A stretch of 64,000 nt of DNA from contig NZ_JNYV01000002.1 in NCBI RefSeq assembly GCF_000717275.1, forward strand, positions 372,001 to 436,000. Reading direction: 5' to 3'. The notes under the pieces were generated by a model. It was not told where the DNA came from, made no database searches, and saw nothing but the letters and a program-made list of their open reading frames with translations. Shown here one piece after another: positions 7,715-16,888 of the stretch. This DNA is from Kitasatospora arboriphila. GTDB lineage: Bacteria; Actinomycetota; Actinomycetes; Mycobacteriales; Mycobacteriaceae. Within the stretch, counting starts at the first letter, position 1. Every line of letters starts with the position of its first letter. Both the position numbers and the translations under genes were made by a program.

Positions 7715-8941
7715 GTGACCTCGACCTCTGAATCGGACGAGATCTTCGAGGGACTCGAACTCGTACCGCAGTACGCACCCATTCGCCGGCTCGCCGACGA
7801 TGCGCTGGTCGCTGTGGAACTACAGGTCCGTGGACGCGGGGATACCGCACTCAACACCCCTAAATCGCTGCGACGCGCTGCGCGGATGATGCAGCAGACC
7901 GACGCCGTCGACGGACGCAAGCTCTCGTTTGTCAACGCGGGCCCGGCCGAGACCATCGTGCCCATCTTCGCGACCGTTGATCTGCTGTCGCCCGTTCACC
8001 TCGCGTTCGAGGCGCCGCCCGAGCACCACCTGCTTCTTTCCGTGGACCCCGGCGAGACCTTCCGCCGGCCCCGCTCGGTTTTGGACGAGGTCGCCGCGGC
8101 CCGTGCCGCCGGTCGTCTGATCTGCGTGGATCGGTTGGGGCTCGATGATCGCGCGTTGACGCTGCTGTGGTTGATCGAACCCGACGTGATCTTCACCCCT
8201 GCGGAGTTGTTGGCCCGTACCCGCGATCCAGAGGTCGCCGGGCTGGCCCACGCACTGGCCGCCCACGCCGAACGGACCGGTGCTCTGGTCATCGCCGAAG
8301 GTGTCGACAGCGAGGCGTTGCGGGTGGCGGCGCAGACGGTCGGAGCCACCCACGGCATGGGTGCCCTGTTCCCGGCCGCGCACAGCCCGGCGCTCTTCGC
8401 CGACGAGCCGGTGGCTGCACTTCCGCGGCGTGACACCGCGGCCGGCCCCGCAGACGATGATTCGGCGACCACCCCGTACGCCATTGTCAGTGCCAGTCAC
8501 GTTCCCCGCCCCGGCGACAAACGCCTGTTGATAGAGATGAGCAAGGCCCTGGAGACGCAGGCTGCGGCCGCCGGCCCGGGAACTCTTGTGCTGGGCACCT
8601 TTCAGGAGGCTCGGCAATTCACGCCGGCGACGGCACGGCGTTGGCGTTCCCTGGCCGACAAGGCCGGTTTCGCGGGCGTGTACGGCGTCGGCCTGCCACA
8701 GATGCTCGACGGAAACGTTCAGCACGCTCCGCTCGACCCGGATGATGACCTCGTCAACGAGTGGACGGTGGTGGTTCTCGGCCCGCACGCCTCGGCACTC
8801 CTGTCCGCGCGCGACCGGCACGAACCGGTCCCCGACCTCGATCGCACCTTCGACGTGGTCCAGAGTTACAACCGTGACCTCGCATCCCGTGCGGCGCACG
8901 CCATCCTCGCCCGATTCACCTCACCGCGAGTGGCTGACTGA
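7715..8941 (+). CDS. degenerate EAL-like domain plus DICT sensory domain protein
   Basis: 408 residues in two parts. The N-terminal ~220 residues follow the fold pattern of EAL phosphodiesterases (PQYAPIRRLADDALVAVELQVRG, then AEGVDSEAL near residue 194), but the EAL signature itself reads ELQ and the DDFG metal-binding motif is absent, so cyclic-di-GMP hydrolysis is unlikely. The C-terminal ~180 residues look like a DICT domain, a sensory module paired with GGDEF, EAL and two-component proteins (TLVLGTFQEARQFTPATARRW; EWTVVVLGPHASALLSARD). Probably a cytoplasmic signal-binding protein. Starts at a GTG; ribosome site weak. Confidence 0.8.
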   Translation: MTSTSESDEIFEGLELVPQYAPIRRLADDALVAVELQVRGRGDTALNTPKSLRRAARMMQQTDAVDGRKLSFVNAGPAETIVPIFATVDLLSPVHLAFEAPPEHHLLLSVDPGETFRRPRSVLDEVAAARAAGRLICVDRLGLDDRALTLLWLIEPDVIFTPAELLARTRDPEVAGLAHALAAHAERTGALVIAEGVDSEALRVAAQTVGATHGMGALFPAAHSPALFADEPVAALPRRDTAAGPADDDSATTPYAIVSASHVPRPGDKRLLIEMSKALETQAAAAGPGTLVLGTFQEARQFTPATARRWRSLADKAGFAGVYGVGLPQMLDGNVQHAPLDPDDDLVNEWTVVVLGPHASALLSARDRHEPVPDLDRTFDVVQSYNRDLASRAAHAILARFTSPRVAD

Positions 8942-8961
8942 TTCGACCGGAGGGCGCCGGC

Positions 8962-10338
8962 ATGGCCAAACAAACGATCGACCTGCGCCGGTTCGTGCGC
9001 GCAGATGATGTCCTCGAGCAGGGACGTCGATTGCGCGAGGACCTTGCACCCGGTGCACACGCTCACCGCGCCGCAGCCGCGGATCGACCCAGCGTGCTCG
9101 AATACATCGCTGCCAGCAATGAAGGCCGGATGCCCGAACTCATTCCGCTGCGCATCGGGCGGATGACCGCGTCCCCGTTCTCCTTCTTCCGCGGCGCAGC
9201 CGGTTTGATGGCGGCCGACCTGGCCGGCACACCCGACAGCGGGCTGGCCGCACAGCTGTGCGGCGATGCGCATGCCGCCAATTTCGGGTTGTACGGAACC
9301 CCCGACGGCAAAATCGTGATGGACATCAACGACTTCGACGAGACCATCCCGGGGCCGTGGGAGTGGGACCTCAAGCGCCTCTCGGCGAGTTTGGTGCTCG
9401 CGGGCCGGCAAGGTGGGGTGTCGGAATCAGGCTGTCGCGATGCGGCGGAGGACGCCGTGAAGTCGTACCGCAAGACGATGAAGAAGCTCGCCGACGCACC
9501 TTTTCTGCGGTCGTGGTCAGTGATCCCTGACGTCTCGGTTCTGGACCAGGTCAAAGCCGATGCGCTACTGGACAGTTTCGAAGCTGCCGCAGACAAGGCG
9601 ATGAAGAACACGAGCGAGAAGGTGGTGGCGAAATGGACGCAACAGGTCGATGACCCGGCCACCGGAATCCAGCGGCACCGGTTCATCGCCGATCCGCCCA
9701 ACCTCACCCGGGTGGACACCGCCACCGCCGATGCGGTCATCGACGGCCTGACGGACTACGTCGACACGCTGCGTGAGTCGCGACGAAACCTGATCGCCCG
9801 ATTCGCGGTGTCCGATGTGGCTTTCCGGATAGTGGGCACCGGCAGCGTGGGCCTTCGAAACTACGTGGCCTTGCTGCACGGGAATCGTTCGGAAGACCTT
9901 GTGATGCAAGTGAAACAGGCAAAGCCGTCGGCGTTGGCCCCCTACGTTGCGGCCGACACTCCGCGGCACGAGGGCAGGCGAATAGTCAACGGCGCACGGA
10001 TGGTTCAGGCCGAAACCGACATCCTGCTCGGCTGGACGACGATCGGTGGAACCCCGTTCATCGTCCGACAGTTCCGCAACCTCAAAGGCGACATCGACCC
10101 CACCACTCTCAAGCGCAGTCTGCTCGACGACTACGGGCGTTTGGCGGGCGGACTGCTGGCGCGCGCACACTCGCGGTCGGTCGACCCGCGCCTGCTGGCC
10201 GGCTACTTCGGCGGTGACAAGGTGATCGACAAGGACATCGCGGCGTTCGCGGTGAACTACGCCGACCAGACCGAACGCGACCACGGTGAACTGGTCGCCG
10301 CTGTCGCCGCGGGAACGATTGAGGCACAGCTCGGCTAA
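8962..10338 (+). CDS. DUF2252 family protein
   Basis: 458 residues of the DUF2252 family, which has a distant protein-kinase-like (aminoglycoside phosphotransferase-like) fold but no assigned substrate. Characteristic blocks are RIGRMTASPFSFFRG near residue 64, the loop CGDAHAANFG near residue 96 and DINDFDET near 117, which correspond to the catalytic-loop and metal-binding regions of kinase-like folds. GGAGGG sits seven bases before the ATG. It follows the DICT gene by 20 bases and may be cotranscribed. Confidence 0.88.
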   Translation: MAKQTIDLRRFVRADDVLEQGRRLREDLAPGAHAHRAAAADRPSVLEYIAASNEGRMPELIPLRIGRMTASPFSFFRGAAGLMAADLAGTPDSGLAAQLCGDAHAANFGLYGTPDGKIVMDINDFDETIPGPWEWDLKRLSASLVLAGRQGGVSESGCRDAAEDAVKSYRKTMKKLADAPFLRSWSVIPDVSVLDQVKADALLDSFEAAADKAMKNTSEKVVAKWTQQVDDPATGIQRHRFIADPPNLTRVDTATADAVIDGLTDYVDTLRESRRNLIARFAVSDVAFRIVGTGSVGLRNYVALLHGNRSEDLVMQVKQAKPSALAPYVAADTPRHEGRRIVNGARMVQAETDILLGWTTIGGTPFIVRQFRNLKGDIDPTTLKRSLLDDYGRLAGGLLARAHSRSVDPRLLAGYFGGDKVIDKDIAAFAVNYADQTERDHGELVAAVAAGTIEAQLG

Positions 10339-10431
10339 CACCACGCGTATTACTTGACACCGCACCTACATACGGGCTTTGGTCAGAACAGTGTGCACAA
10401 TCGACCAGCCGCACCGACGTAGGAGCAGGCC

Positions 10432-11295
10432 ATGACCGAGTACCCACCGCGCGAGAACGAACCCCATGTCCCCCTCGGGAAGGGTTCGGATCGGCCAGAA
10501 CCACCGGCCGGGCAGTATCCCCCGCCCGGCGGCCAGAACTATCCGCCGCCCGGCCAGGGCTTTTCGCCTCAGGGCGGCTTCCCGCCACCACCTCCTCCCG
10601 TGGATCAATACTCGGCTCAGGGTGGCTACCCCGGGCCTGCCGGCTTCGGACCACCGCAACTATCGGTCGGCTCAGCTCTGAGTTACGGATGGTCCAAATA
10701 CAAGGCAAATGCCGGCGCCTGGATCGCGATCTGCCTGTTGTCTCTGGTGGCCAGCTGGTTTGTCCAGTTCGCGTTCTCCGGCTTCGATTTCCAGAATGAG
10801 TTGTCCGGTGGTGGGGCCGCGCTCAGCGTGATCGGGACCGTGCTGTCGTTCATCGTCAGCACGCTGTTCCGTGCTGCGTTCACCAACGGCGCTCTTGCCG
10901 AGCTCGACGGCAACCGGCCGTCGATCGGCGCATTCTTCAACTTCCGCAATCTCAGCGCAGTGTTCATCATCGCAGTCCTGGTGGGCGTGGCGACCGTCGT
11001 CGGGTTCATCCTGCTGATCATCCCCGGCCTCATCGTCTTGTATTTGACCTGGTACGCACTGACTTTCGCGATCGATCGTAATCAGGACGCCTTCACCGCG
11101 ATCAAGTCGAGCTTCGAGCTGACATCGAAGAACATCGGGTCACTACTCCTGTTGGCGCTGACCTGTTTCGGGCTCAACGTCCTCGGCGCGATTTTGTGCT
11201 TGGTCGGCCTGCTGGTGACCATTCCGGTCACGCTCATCGCAAGCACCTACGCGTACCGCGTGCTCACCGGCGGTCCGGTGTCACCAGTCGTGTGA
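10432..11295 (+). CDS. proline-rich N-terminus, multi-pass membrane protein
   Basis: 287 residues. The first 80 are rich in Pro, Gly, Gln and Tyr (repeats such as YPPPGGQ and FPPPPPP), typical of a cytoplasmic low-complexity tail in actinobacterial envelope proteins. The rest has about six hydrophobic segments, including pairs near residues 100-125, 135-160, 180-210 and 235-280, with amphipathic connecting segments. The layout resembles glycerophosphoryl-diester-phosphodiesterase-type and other poorly characterised membrane families; function unknown. AGGAG lies at good spacing upstream of the ATG. Confidence 0.85.
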   Translation: MTEYPPRENEPHVPLGKGSDRPEPPAGQYPPPGGQNYPPPGQGFSPQGGFPPPPPPVDQYSAQGGYPGPAGFGPPQLSVGSALSYGWSKYKANAGAWIAICLLSLVASWFVQFAFSGFDFQNELSGGGAALSVIGTVLSFIVSTLFRAAFTNGALAELDGNRPSIGAFFNFRNLSAVFIIAVLVGVATVVGFILLIIPGLIVLYLTWYALTFAIDRNQDAFTAIKSSFELTSKNIGSLLLLALTCFGLNVLGAILCLVGLLVTIPVTLIASTYAYRVLTGGPVSPVV

Positions 11296-11315
11296 GTGCA
11301 CCCGGAGCCCACTGA

Positions 11316-11723
11316 TCAGGTCGGATGACCTTGCAGCTCAGTGGGTTCCGGGTCCTCGGCGGGTTCGGGTCGCTGGCCTACATGGATCAGGTTGCCGTCG
11401 GGGTCGGTGACGTCCGCGACCCGCTCGCCCCAGGGCATATCGGTGGGTGGACTGACAACCATCGCACCTGCAGACACCAGCGCGTCGAACCCGTCCTCAC
11501 AGCTCTCCGCGTACAGCCACAGCGCTCCGCGACTGGGTGTCTCGGGCGCCGAGGGATCAGATCCGATTCCGAAAGACGACTTCCCGATCTGCAGACTCGC
11601 GTAACCCGCGGGCCCTTCTTCCGGAAACCGGTAGACCAGTTGGGCATCGCATGCCTGTTGGTAGAAGGCGACGAGGCGATCGAGATCTCGGCTGGACAGG
11701 ATGGGGAACAACTCGGTGAACAC
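11316..11723 (-). CDS. VOC (glyoxalase/bleomycin-resistance-like) protein
   Basis: 135-residue single VOC module. N-terminal FPILSSRDLDRLVAFYQQACDAQ is the typical first beta-alpha-beta element, and MPWGERVADVTDPDGNLIHVGQ the typical end of the module (residues 99-121). Metal-ligand positions are only partly conserved, so enzyme activity versus ligand binding cannot be told. I chose GTG at 11723 because GAGGAGG lies eight bases upstream; the longer frame from 11765 has a Cys-rich atypical start. Confidence 0.85.
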   Translation of the reverse strand: MFTELFPILSSRDLDRLVAFYQQACDAQLVYRFPEEGPAGYASLQIGKSSFGIGSDPSAPETPSRGALWLYAESCEDGFDALVSAGAMVVSPPTDMPWGERVADVTDPDGNLIHVGQRPEPAEDPEPTELQGHPT

Positions 11724-11789
11724 GATTGAAGCCTCCTCGCAGCCCTGACATCGGTATGGCCCCACACTAACCGCGTCGTCGCCGAGTTC

Positions 11790-13085
11790 TCAGCTTCCTT
11801 CGCGATGGACAGTAGCGCTGTCGGTCATCCGCGCGAGCACGACCAAGACGCCCGCGATACTCATGAGCGGAAACGCTGCGGCTACCAACCACCCGATACC
11901 CGATGTCCAGCCGGTATCGGGAGCCGCATCGCTCACCGCCCCGATCAACGCCGACCCGACCAGCACACCGACGCCGCCCACCGAGGCCATGAAGCCGTAG
12001 TGCGCCCCCAATCTCCGCTCAGACGCGAGGCGAGGTACCAGATCGCGAGCTGGTGGGACCGCGATCATCTGACCGAGTGCGAGCAACAGGACAAACACAG
12101 CAGCCGGAACCAGGCCCGCCACACCGCGTAACTGGAGTGGGAGCGCCACCGCGACGACAACGAATGAAGCAGCCATCACAACGAATCCGATCGGCAGCAC
12201 CACCCTGGGCCGGAAGCGTTGGAGGCTGCGGGTGATGAGCAGCTGTGTTGCGACGACAAACACCGCTGAGATCGCGAAGAACCAGCCCAGAACGGTCTGA
12301 GATCCCCACGCCCGCTCCACTTCCAGCGGCAAGAGCAGATACAGCTGGTTGTACGCGATCAGCTGGGCGCTCATGGCCAGAGCGAACAACACGAACATCT
12401 TGTTGCGAACCACCTCGGTCCACCCTGACAACCAGGGCTCCTCGCGGTGGTTCCCCGGCTCGTTCGGCAACCAGTTCACGTGCGCCGCAACCACTCCGAC
12501 GAATACTCCGGCCGCAACAAGACATGCAACGCGAAAGTCGATCAGCAGCAACAGTGATCCGATGAGCGGACCGGTGAACGACCCGATCTGATTGCACACC
12601 GAGAGCAGTGCGAACGTCTCCACTCGCCTCGGACCGCCGTTTCGCTCGCTTTTGCCCGCCTCGACGGCAATCGCCGACTCCACCGCCGGCGAGAACAATG
12701 CCGCGGCGAAGCCGACCAGTACCGTCGCGACCAGAACACCGGCCAGCGAATCGACAAGTCCGAGCCCCAGGAACCCCAAGACTCGCACCAGGCAGCCGAC
12801 CAGGACAACGGGCTTGATACCCCACCGGTCGGCAAGGGTGCCCCCGACGAAGAACATCCCCTGTTGCGAGAACGTCCTGATTCCGAGGACAACACCGACC
12901 AACGCCGCGCCGAGACCGAGGTCGTTGGTCAGGTGAACCGACAGATACGGCAGGACCATGAAGAAGCCGACGTTGAATGTCAGCTGGGTGAGAACCAACA
13001 GTCTGATGATGGGCGTCGCCCGCTTCAGCTCCTCGAAGAACGACACATGCCATCTTCGACGACGTTCACCGGTCGCCGGGGCCAC
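11790..13085 (-). CDS. MFS transporter, possibly a siderophore exporter
   Basis: 431 residues with about 12 hydrophobic helices in two halves, separated by a charged loop near residues 215-235. The TM2-3 loop reads GGTLADRWGIKPVV, a good match to the MFS signature. It is divergent from a ferric-siderophore binding protein and ABC importer, with an IdeR-like box in the shared intergenic region. Export of a siderophore (as by EntS-type MFS pumps) is therefore a reasonable guess, but no substrate can be read from the sequence. GTG at 13085 has GGAG eight bases upstream; a later GTG at 13046 is possible. Confidence 0.88.
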   Translation of the reverse strand: MAPATGERRRRWHVSFFEELKRATPIIRLLVLTQLTFNVGFFMVLPYLSVHLTNDLGLGAALVGVVLGIRTFSQQGMFFVGGTLADRWGIKPVVLVGCLVRVLGFLGLGLVDSLAGVLVATVLVGFAAALFSPAVESAIAVEAGKSERNGGPRRVETFALLSVCNQIGSFTGPLIGSLLLLIDFRVACLVAAGVFVGVVAAHVNWLPNEPGNHREEPWLSGWTEVVRNKMFVLFALAMSAQLIAYNQLYLLLPLEVERAWGSQTVLGWFFAISAVFVVATQLLITRSLQRFRPRVVLPIGFVVMAASFVVVAVALPLQLRGVAGLVPAAVFVLLLALGQMIAVPPARDLVPRLASERRLGAHYGFMASVGGVGVLVGSALIGAVSDAAPDTGWTSGIGWLVAAAFPLMSIAGVLVVLARMTDSATVHREGS

Positions 13086-13154
13086 GCCTTGGTCTCCTGT
13101 CGCTCGAGATGTCAGAGACGCTACAGCTACGTCTAGCTATCGCTGATCGTCGGC

Positions 13155-13173
13155 ATAGGTTAGCCTATCCGAG
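13155..13173. promoter_or_regulatory. IdeR/DtxR-type iron box
   Basis: ATAGGTTAGCCTATCCGAG matches 15 of 19 positions of the IdeR consensus TWAGGTWAGSCTWACCTWA, including the AGGTTAGCCT core. It lies between the divergent MFS and siderophore-binding-protein genes, 86 bases before the latter's start. Iron-dependent repression of the uptake operon is inferred. Confidence 0.7.
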
Positions 13174-13259
13174 TTCGTCGGCCGTACCCGTCCCACGCGA
13201 GTGAATCGTGTGCAAGATGCGCCCGGTCACACCCTGGTCGATTTGGAGAGTTGACACCT

Positions 13260-14306
13260 GTGAGTACGTTTTCGAAAGGCGCCTGCGTCCTGTCCACCAT
13301 GGCCATCGTGGCTGGTGTCCTGACCGCGTGCGGTGACTCCGAACCTGTTTCGGAGCAAGATTCCGTCGGCGGAAACGGTGAGACCAACTACCCGCTGGTG
13401 ATCGACAACTGCGGCCAGTCGATGACTGTCGACTCCCCACCACAGCGCGTGGTGTCCCTCGATCAGAACTCGACCGAGATCTTGCTGTCACTCGGTCTCG
13501 AAGATCGGATCGTCGGCACCGCATCCTGGACAGACCCGGTCCGAGAGAACCTCGAAGCCGCCAATTCGGGCGTCCCGCGTCTTGCCGACAATGCACCCAC
13601 CTACGAGGTGGTCCTCGACACCGACCCCGACTTCGTGACGGCGTCGTTCGGACGCCACTTCAAGGAGGGCGGAGTTGCCGAACGCTCCCGCTTCGAGGAG
13701 ACCGGCACCGAGACCTACCTGTCGCCAACCGACTGCGACAACGGGGTCAGCGTCAACGGCGGCAACACCCGAACGACAGCACTGACCATCGATTCGCTGT
13801 ACCAAGAGATCAACGAGATCGCCGAGATTTTCGACGTGCAGGACAGGGGCGCCGAGCTCGTGACGCAGCTGCAGCAGCGTCTGGACGCCGCGACCAAGCA
13901 GTTGCCCGCATCCGGGGTCTCGATGGCGTTCTGGTTCGCCGACACCAAGAGCCCTTACGTCGCAGGCGGCCTCGGCGCTGCAAATCTGCTTGCCACAACC
14001 GTCGGGGCAAAGAACGTCTACTCCGATCTCGACGACGACTGGCCGGCGGTTGGATGGGAAACCGTGGTCGACCGCGACCCGTCCGTTCTCGTCCTCGGCG
14101 ACCTCTTGCGTGACCGGTTCCCAGGTGACCGCCTCGCAGACAAGATCGCGTTCCTCGAGTCCGACCCGGTGACCAAGACCATGGGCGCGGTGCAGGACAA
14201 GCGGTTCATCTCGCTGCACGGTGCCGAGATGAATCCGTCCATCCGGTTGGTCGACGGGGTCGAGAAGATCGCCGCGGGCCTTCGCGAGATGGATTCCCAG
14301 TCCTGA
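13260..14306 (+). CDS. iron-siderophore ABC transporter substrate-binding lipoprotein
   Basis: 348-residue lipoprotein with a signal peptide ending in the lipobox LTAC near residue 24. It captures ferric siderophore outside the membrane and hands it to the permease. The FepB/FhuD-type blocks are PQRVVSLDQNSTEILLSLGLEDRIVGT near residue 60, then VLDTDPDFV and SGVSMAFWFAD in the second lobe. GTG at 13260 is the better start: GGAGAG lies ten bases upstream, while the TTG at 13251 would abut it. First gene of the operon with the permease (26 bases on) and ATPase. Confidence 0.92.
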   Translation: MSTFSKGACVLSTMAIVAGVLTACGDSEPVSEQDSVGGNGETNYPLVIDNCGQSMTVDSPPQRVVSLDQNSTEILLSLGLEDRIVGTASWTDPVRENLEAANSGVPRLADNAPTYEVVLDTDPDFVTASFGRHFKEGGVAERSRFEETGTETYLSPTDCDNGVSVNGGNTRTTALTIDSLYQEINEIAEIFDVQDRGAELVTQLQQRLDAATKQLPASGVSMAFWFADTKSPYVAGGLGAANLLATTVGAKNVYSDLDDDWPAVGWETVVDRDPSVLVLGDLLRDRFPGDRLADKIAFLESDPVTKTMGAVQDKRFISLHGAEMNPSIRLVDGVEKIAAGLREMDSQS

Positions 14307-14332
14307 GCGCGACCACCACCGCCGAGGCCGGC

Positions 14333-15351
14333 GTGGCCAAAGGACGATTGGGCCTGCCGGTCGTCATGGCAGGCGGGGTGATCCTGCTGCTGGTCTCGGT
14401 CGCCGTGGCGATGACACTCGGTCCGGCGAACGTGTCGCTGGTCAACGTCCGCGACGTTGTCACCAACCACCTCGGGTTCACCGACATACCGGTGCGGGTG
14501 TCGAAGAACGCCATTGTGTGGGAGGAGCGTCTGCCCCGCAGTCTCGTTGCGGCGGCCTGCGGGAGCGGGTTGGGTATCTGCGGGGTGATCATGCAGTCAC
14601 TGCTGCGCAACCCACTCGCCGATCCGTTTGTACTCGGAATCAGCTCCGGTGCATCGACGGGTGCGGTCATCGTCGGCATACTCGGAATCGGCGGGGCCGC
14701 ACTCGGTCTCTCCGGCGGTGCGTTCATCGGGGCCCTCGTCGCCTTTGCGCTGGTACTCCTGCTCGCTCAGCTCTCCGGCGGGAACAACGACAGGGTGATT
14801 TTGGCGGGAGTGGCCAGCACCCAACTCTTTTCGGCTCTGACCTCGCTGATCATCTTTGCGTTCGCGGACTCCGACGAGACCCGCGGCGTCATGTTCTGGC
14901 TACTCGGTTCCCTCGAAGGTGTCCGCTGGGACGACGTGGTCCTCTGCGTGAGCGTCGTCGGGATCGGCATCGCCATTTGCTTCTACTACGCGTTTGTCCT
15001 CGACGCGTTCAGTTTCGGCAACGAGGTCGCAGCATCGTTGGGCATCAACGTCCGTACAGCACGAACGGCTCTGCTCGTGGTGACAGCGTTGATCACCGCA
15101 ACGTTGGTGAGCGTGGCGGGTGCGATCGGATTCGTCGGGCTCGTCCTCCCGCACGCGGCCCGGATGCTCATCGGACCTCGACACGGCAGGCTCATACCGG
15201 TCACTGCGCTCATGGGCGCGGTCTTCATGGTGTGGGTGGACGCCGTGTCCCGGGTGGCGTTTGCACCCACGCCATTGCCTGTGGGCGTTGGTACGGCGCT
15301 GGTGGGAGTTCCGGCGTTCATCGCCATCCTGTCCAGGCGAAAGAAGTCGAT

Positions 15352-15355
<4 letters not shown>
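14333..15355 (+). CDS. FecCD-type siderophore ABC permease
   Basis: 340 residues, the usual length of BtuC/FecCD permeases, with about nine or ten hydrophobic helices. Family marks are RLPRSLVAAACGSGLGICGVIMQ near residue 67 and NPLADPFVLGISSGAS near 93; the coupling region with GAIGFVGLVLPHAARM near residue 265 contacts the ATPase. It would form a homodimeric channel for ferric siderophore. The GTG at 14333 has only a weak ribosome site, consistent with translational coupling to the binding protein. Its stop overlaps the ATPase start (ATGA). Confidence 0.93.
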
Positions 15356-16113
<758 letters not shown>

Positions 16114-16204
16114 GTCCGCTCTCCGCCACCTCTGCGATCGGCCCGTGATGGCAACATCGGCGTGAAGCCTGTCTTGTGACAACTCATCGATGCCTCGGGC
16201 GATA

Positions 16205-16762
16205 ATGACGCGCATGCGGTCCCGGCACAAGATCCTCGAAGCCACTCGAGCGCTCATCGCCGAGCAGGGTTTCGACGGCGTCAACATCGCTGCTGTCGCG
16301 CATGCCGCGGGGGTGTCACGCCAGACGATCTACTCCATCTTCGGGTCCCGCGAGGAACTGGTGTCTTCGGCGATCGCTGATCTCACCGTCCACGTGCTGG
16401 GAGACATCCACGCCCGGGTGGACACCATCGACACCTCGATCGCCTATGTTGTCGAACTCATCGTGGCCGGACGATCCGCGGTACGCGATGACCCCCTACT
16501 CGCTCTGCTGCTACGAGCACAGCAGGGCAACCCCGTGTTCGACACCGGAATGATGTCGCGAGCGAAGCCGGTTGCCCGCGAGTTCCTCTCGCCCCTGGCC
16601 GCGCGAGATCCACACGTCGCGGAAAACCTCGACAACATCGTCGAGATCGCTCTGCGCCTCGGCTTGTCGGTGGTGCTGTTCGACAGCGACGCCGTCCACA
16701 CCGACGATGATCTACGCCAATTCCTCGCCCTGTGGCTTCGCCCTGCGCTGGAGCCCACTTGA
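16205..16762 (+). CDS. TetR family transcriptional regulator
   Basis: About 185 residues. The N-terminal helix-turn-helix is classic TetR: ILEATRALIAEQGFDGVNIAAVAHAAGVSRQTIYSIFGSREEL over residues 8-50. The C-terminal ligand-binding region is not diagnostic. Two ATG codons in frame (16190 and 16205) are possible; I prefer 16205 as it is closest to the family start, but no strong ribosome site supports either. It precedes the cholesterol-oxidase-like gene on the same strand by 126 bases and could regulate it; no operator palindrome was obvious. Confidence 0.85.
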   Translation: MTRMRSRHKILEATRALIAEQGFDGVNIAAVAHAAGVSRQTIYSIFGSREELVSSAIADLTVHVLGDIHARVDTIDTSIAYVVELIVAGRSAVRDDPLLALLLRAQQGNPVFDTGMMSRAKPVAREFLSPLAARDPHVAENLDNIVEIALRLGLSVVLFDSDAVHTDDDLRQFLALWLRPALEPT

Positions 16763-16779
16763 TGGCCCGAATGTAATTC

Positions 16780-16809
16780 TTGACACATTGGCCCGTGACT
16801 GTCTAGTTT
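16780..16809 (+). promoter_or_regulatory. sigma-70-type promoter for the GMC oxidoreductase
   Basis: TTGACA at 16780-16785, an 18-base spacer and TAGTTT at 16804-16809, about 80 bases before the oxidase start. The -35 is perfect and the -10 is fair. Confidence 0.45.
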
Positions 16810-16888
16810 TGACCACGCCTGCAGAACGGTCACCACTCGCGTCGACCAGGGCATCCGGGGTTTGTCCAGCTCATGATTCGGGGGATCC

